Part shown: one piece after another, positions 7,920-10,128 of the stretch
Position numbering within the stretch: position 1 is the first letter of the stretch
Layout of the letters: the number at the start of each line of letters is the position of its first letter
Origin: Dictyocoela muelleri
Taxonomy: Eukaryota > Microsporidia
DNA length: 10,128 nt
Assembly: GCA_016256075.1 (NCBI GenBank)
Contig: SDVU01000843.1
Coordinates: forward strand, 1-10,128
Direction of reading: 5' to 3'
Notes under the pieces: model-generated
Told to the model about the DNA's origin: nothing
What the model saw: the letters and a program-made list of their open reading frames with translations, nothing else
Database searches by the model: none
Made by a program: the position numbers and the translations under genes

Positions 7920-8090
7920 ATTTTAGTGGAAACCTTTAATATTTTGCTAAAAAACGGGTAATTTAGGGCAAAAACTGAATATTTTGAAGAAAAAACCGGA
8001 TATTTTAGGAGAAAAACCGAATATTTTGAAGCAAAAAACCCGGATATTGACCGGATATTAAAAAAAAACAGAATATTTTTCCGGGCCCTA
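7920..8090. repeat. hAT right subterminal and terminal repeats
   Basis: About six variants of a roughly 21-bp unit (aaaaccggatattttaggaga and close relatives with gaatatt or taatatt) run from about 7930 to the terminal segment ending ccgggccccta-like at 8090. The motif lies in the same + strand orientation as the left subterminal cluster, while the outermost sequences are inverted. Confidence 0.78.
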
Positions 8091-8098
8091 ATTATGTT
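8091..8098. repeat. hAT target-site duplication, right copy
   Basis: attatgtt immediately after the element; pairs with attatttt at 6338-6345. Confidence 0.8.
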
Positions 8099-8640
8099 AA
8101 ATAGAATACAAATAAACCACCTTGCTTTTATCTTCTCACTACAGAGAATAATTTAATCGAACTAAATGTAAATATGAAATACCGCACTAGATAAGAAAAT
8201 TGCTAAATAATCAGGGTAACAGTGAAAAAAGATCTTTTTAAATAGATATAAGGGCTTTAAAGTTAGAATTTTAAAATTTATTGTATAGAATTTTATATTT
8301 CTGAAAATCAACATTACATACAGTAACTGTTAATTTCCTTTTAAATTAAAATTATGTAAAAAAACATCATTATACAGAAATTTTATTATAATTTAGGGAG
8401 AAATAAATTTTTTAATAACATTCCTTTTAAATAATATAAAAAATGTTTTCTAAAATCTTTATCTTCAGCGATATATTCAATTTTTTAATAAAGATAACTG
8501 GAAAGTGATTAAAAATACATTCGTTTTTAATACGGTACAGTATTTGTAAAAAATTTTATGGTATCGTCATTTTTATAAATATCTTTAACTTTCTATAAGC
8601 AAGAAATATAACAATAAATTAAAAAAAAGGAAAAAAGGCA
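8099..8640. other. AT-rich spacer
   Basis: No open frame of note. Two loosely similar stretches (ttccttttaaat... near 8334 and attccttttaaat... near 8420) form a weak direct repeat about 85 bases apart. This segment lies 3' of the minus-strand ORFs, so it would hold their transcript end, but no signal can be pinned down. Confidence 0.4.
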
Positions 8641-8652
8641 GCAAATAAGTGT

Positions 8653-8943
8653 TTATCTCTTTTTCTTGCAAAATTCGGGCCACCAATAATGACTATCTGG
8701 AATTCCTCTTATATTTAGAATCATTTCACCCACAGCGTGATGTTTATAATCTACGCAATCTTCCGGATCATTCATCATTTTCTCAGCTTTAAAATAGTAA
8801 TCGACATATTCAGGCCACTCTTCGGTCAGAATGTCTAAATAAGTATCGAGATATTCTAATTTTTGTCTTAATTCCTTGTTATTTTCACAAAAGCTGTCCA
8901 AAAAAAATGGAGTGCCGACCTCATTTCCAGTGCGGCGAGGCAA
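8653..8943 (-). CDS. Hypothetical protein, possibly the 3' part of a broken gene
   Basis: A 96-codon frame; the family is not recognised. The first available start is a TTG (8943), since the upstream TAA lies only eight codons before it and no ATG precedes the conserved-looking text. This suggests the frame is the continuation of a longer gene, not a complete one. The peptide is acidic and aromatic-rich: PRRTGNEVGTPFFLDSF, a charged helix (NNKELRQKLEYLDTYLDILTEE), EWPEYVDYYFKAEKM, then SHYWWPEFCKKKR at the end. It has no signal peptide and no membrane span; it looks like a soluble helical protein. G+C is visibly higher (about 33-47% in sampled lines) than in the roughly 20% spacer on its 3' side, which favours real or recently real coding DNA. 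It lies 56 bases after 9000-9233 on the same strand in another frame. Confidence 0.5.
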   Translation of the reverse strand: MPRRTGNEVGTPFFLDSFCENNKELRQKLEYLDTYLDILTEEWPEYVDYYFKAEKMMNDPEDCVDYKHHAVGEMILNIRGIPDSHYWWPEFCKKKR

Positions 8944-8999
8944 GATGCAGTATCTGTACCTTTACAGCAATGAAAAGCATATTCGAAGTATCTAAATTT

Positions 9000-9233
9000 T
9001 TATAGAATAATTTCAGGTAACTTTTTTATATCCTTATCTTCTTTTAAATTTATTTTGTATTCCATTACGAGATCAAAAATATACCTAAAAATCCATATTA
9101 TTTTTAAAACGATCTTGCGATATTTTTCGTTATTCAATTCTCCGGAATTCAATTCTTCATCATTCAATTCTCCGCCATTTGCAATGTATGAAATATCTTG
9201 ACTTACAGTAGATTGAGATCGTTCATTTTCCAT
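9000..9233 (-). CDS. Hypothetical protein, possibly the 5' part of the same gene
   Basis: A 77-codon frame starting at a true ATG (9233) shortly after the bases aacagaccc; CCC-type motifs just before the start are known from some microsporidian genes, but this is weak evidence. The N-terminus is polar (MENERSQSTVSQDISY). Three 15-nt repeats follow (attcaattctcc-type on the + strand at 9132, 9147 and 9162), encoding GELNDEELNSGELNN. The C-terminus is hydrophobic and aromatic (KIVLKIIWIFRYIFDLVMEYK), possibly one short membrane-associated helix, then Lys-rich to the stop. After the stop the same frame stays open to about 8870 (KFRYFEYAFHCCKG...), overlapping the start of 8653-8943. This pattern fits one gene carrying a stop and a frame change. 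An intron is an alternative: GTAAGT occurs at 9206-9201. No family is recognised. Confidence 0.5.
   Translation of the reverse strand: MENERSQSTVSQDISYIANGGELNDEELNSGELNNEKYRKIVLKIIWIFRYIFDLVMEYKINLKEDKDIKKLPEIIL
9132..9173. repeat. Three-copy 15-bp coding repeat
   Basis: attcaattctcc, attcaattcttc and attcaattctcc start at 9132, 9147 and 9162. The exact multiple-of-three period keeps the minus-strand frame and yields an acidic EELN-type repeat, which supports this stretch having been translated. Confidence 0.7.
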
Positions 9234-9364
9234 GGGTCTGTTTTTTAAAAAAATATTAGAAATGCCGAAGAACCTATCAAATTATTAAAATGTGATTAAA
9301 AACTTGATTTTTTAAATATTTAGGATTTATGAAAAAAATTCTAACCATAATTTATTTCACAATT

Positions 9365-9517
9365 CGAGTAGTTAAAGCGGTCAACACTCGCATAAATGGA
9401 TATGCGGTTCTCGATACAGCAACTCTGAGCACATTTAATAAATGTCGAGCGCGTAGCGCGCGACCGTGCAGGAGGCGTGACCGCATTCGAATCCACTCGT
9501 TACGTATTTAATTTTTT
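9365..9517 (+). ncRNA. GC-rich structured segment with polymerase III-like signals
   Basis: Nested complementary segments suggest a branched fold: CGAGT 9365-9369 with ACTCG 9495-9499; GCGGTC 9377-9382 with GACCGC 9479-9484; hairpin CGCATA/TATGCG (9389-9406, loop aatgga); GCAC 9429-9432 with GTGC 9466-9469, enclosing a hairpin GTCGAGCGC...GCGCGCGAC (9444-9464). TAGTTAAAGCG (9369-9379) matches the A-box consensus perfectly and ATTCGAATC (9485-9493) the B box at 8 of 9 positions. A run of six T at 9512-9517 could terminate polymerase III. The boxes are farther apart (about 115 nt) than in an ordinary tRNA, and the T arm does not pair, so this is a tRNA-derived repeat, an intron-bearing tRNA relic or another small RNA. 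No known RNA class was recognised. Confidence 0.4.
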
Positions 9518-9737
9518 CTATTAATATATTAATAATAAACATATCATCAATATAAATATATCAATATATATATTGTCAATATATAAATATTAATATATCA
9601 ATTTACTTATATATTAATATATTTATAATAATAAATAATATATTTATATATTGATATATTTATATATTGATAATATATTATTTATATATTATATTTTATT
9701 TGTTATTTATCAATATTTTTATTTTTAACATATTATG
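9518..9737. repeat. A/T-only low-complexity block
   Basis: About 220 bases almost wholly of A and T, made of many overlapping atatta/taatat/tatcaatata variants that can pair with each other extensively. It is a degenerate AT microsatellite lying exactly between two related GC palindromes. No coding. Confidence 0.8.
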
Positions 9738-9758
9738 TCGCGCGCGCAGCGCGCGAGA
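9738..9758. repeat. GC palindrome matching one in 9444-9464
   Basis: Seven C/G bases on each side pair perfectly about A9748 (cgcgcgc a gcgcgcg). Fourteen of 15 bases (9742-9756) equal 9449-9463 in the same orientation, and both are preceded by atgtcg. Two such CpG palindromes 293 bp apart in DNA this AT-rich are unlikely by chance. Confidence 0.7.
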
Positions 9759-9781
9759 TTTTTAATAAATAATTAAAAATG

Positions 9782-9850
9782 GCCTTAGTGGGAGTTAAAC
9801 CCGGGTAAGTGTAGCCACAATATATATTATGTGCCATTGAACCAGAACAC
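9782..9850 (-). ncRNA. tRNA-like fragment
   Basis: On the minus strand TGGTTCAATGG (9844-9834) fits the A-box consensus fully and GTTTAACTC (9800-9792) the B box at 8 of 9 positions. About 34 bases separate them, including a CACA...TGTG pair in the anticodon-arm position. The T stem keeps only three G-C pairs and no acceptor stem was found, so a working tRNA is doubtful. It is the third such fragment in the window. Confidence 0.45.
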
Positions 9851-10000
9851 CAAGAATATAAAAAAATAAACAATATAAATAGTTTTTTTATTAATAAAAA
9901 ATTTTATGTGCTTTTTAGTTATAAAAATTAAGCAAATTTATAATCTTGTAGAAAAAATATGCAATATAAGGAAAAAATATTGACTAATATGGTAAAAATG
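9851..10000. other. AT-rich spacer
   Basis: No coding or structural signal beyond short A/T runs. Confidence 0.5.
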
Positions 10001-10059
10001 GAGCTAGTCCAAAATTTTCCCCCCAGCGTGACCTAGTCCAAGATTTTCCCTCAATGCTA
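10001..10059. repeat. Two-copy 29-bp direct repeat
   Basis: ctagtccaaaattttcccc (from 10004) and ctagtccaagattttccct (from 10033) are spaced 29 bp apart, with the following bases less alike (cagcgtgac, caatgctaa). Such adjacent motifs resemble the subterminal repeats of the other transposons here and may mark the edge of an element outside the window. The remaining 69 bases to the window end show nothing else. Confidence 0.65.
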
Positions 10060-10128
10060 AAAATAAAAAAAAATATATTACCCCTACATGAACGTTGAAT
10101 TTATAGAAGGCGAGTTACAAACATTTAA

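Larger units (their letters stand above)
6346..8090 (+). mobile_element. hAT DNA transposon, decayed
   Basis: A 1745-bp element with both ends present. The left end TAGGACCCGAAAAAAATATTTTGT and the reverse complement of the right end, TAGGGCCCGGAAAAATATTCTGT, agree except for three substitutions and one gap. TAGGGnCCGG-like termini are typical of hAT. An 8-bp flanking duplication with one mismatch supports a genuine insertion. Just inside the ends lie repeated ccggatatt-like motifs. The single gene inside is broken over several frames. Since the TIRs and target duplication are still legible, the insertion is old but not ancient relative to the other relics. Confidence 0.92.

Noticed and set aside
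9000-9206. Intron starting at GTAAGT on the minus strand
   Set aside because: No convincing branch site or acceptor that restores the downstream frame was found; left only as an alternative in the gene entry.
9329-9511. Plus-strand 60-codon open frame
   Set aside because: Runs through the palindromic, GC-rich structured segment. Its Arg-rich C-terminal text comes from CpG repeats and matches no protein family.
5331-9853. Shared 12-mer gaacaccaagaa at 5349 and 9845
   Set aside because: One 12-base match between two places in 10 kb of biased sequence can arise by chance, and flanking bases do not align.

Overview
The window looks like accessory DNA from a very AT-rich eukaryotic genome. It has no bacterial-style operons and no intact conserved gene. 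What can be recognised is mostly decayed cut-and-paste DNA transposons from four superfamilies: Merlin (ISXO2/IS1595-like), Tc1/mariner (IS630-like), Mutator-like (MULE) and hAT. They sit among AT-rich spacer, short inverted repeats and tRNA-like fragments. Extreme AT bias plus a Merlin/mariner/MULE/hAT mix would fit a transposon-rich microsporidian, but no host gene proves this. The organism call is an inference.

Layout. 1-1183 is AT-rich spacer with one imperfect inverted repeat. 1184-2130 is a Merlin transposase relic with zinc ribbon and DDE core recognisable over three frame segments, ending in an imperfect tandem repeat. 2176-2691 is spacer with a perfect 14-bp palindrome, followed by a tRNA-like fragment on the minus strand. 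2789-4156 is a near-complete Tc1/mariner element flanked by TA, whose long inverted ends are built from 21-bp units. Directly against its right end lies the C-terminal part of a MULE-like transposase (4158-4524). Next come a threefold inverted motif (4712-4774), two strong foldbacks (4939-5007, 5108-5137), and a pair of about 190-bp direct repeats (5242-5436 and 5762-5959) with a tRNA-like fragment between them. 6346-8090 is a hAT element with both ends and an 8-bp target duplication (7 of 8 match).

The right quarter holds the only candidates for host coding DNA: two adjacent minus-strand ORFs (9000-9233 and 8653-8943), visibly richer in G+C than their surroundings. They may be a degraded or lineage-specific gene of unknown function. 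Beyond them is a GC-rich, strongly self-pairing segment with A-box-like and B-box-like sequences and a T-run (9365-9517). Then come about 200 bp of nearly pure A/T, a second GC palindrome matching one in the structured segment, a third tRNA-like fragment, and a two-copy 29-bp repeat near the window end.

How the parts fit: none of the transposases reads through, so none can act from this copy. The elements are independent insertions, not one system. The best candidates for something new are the structured segment with its twin GC palindromes, the dispersed tRNA-like family, and the paired direct repeats. The repeated occurrence of tandem motifs near the ends of unrelated transposons is also worth noting.
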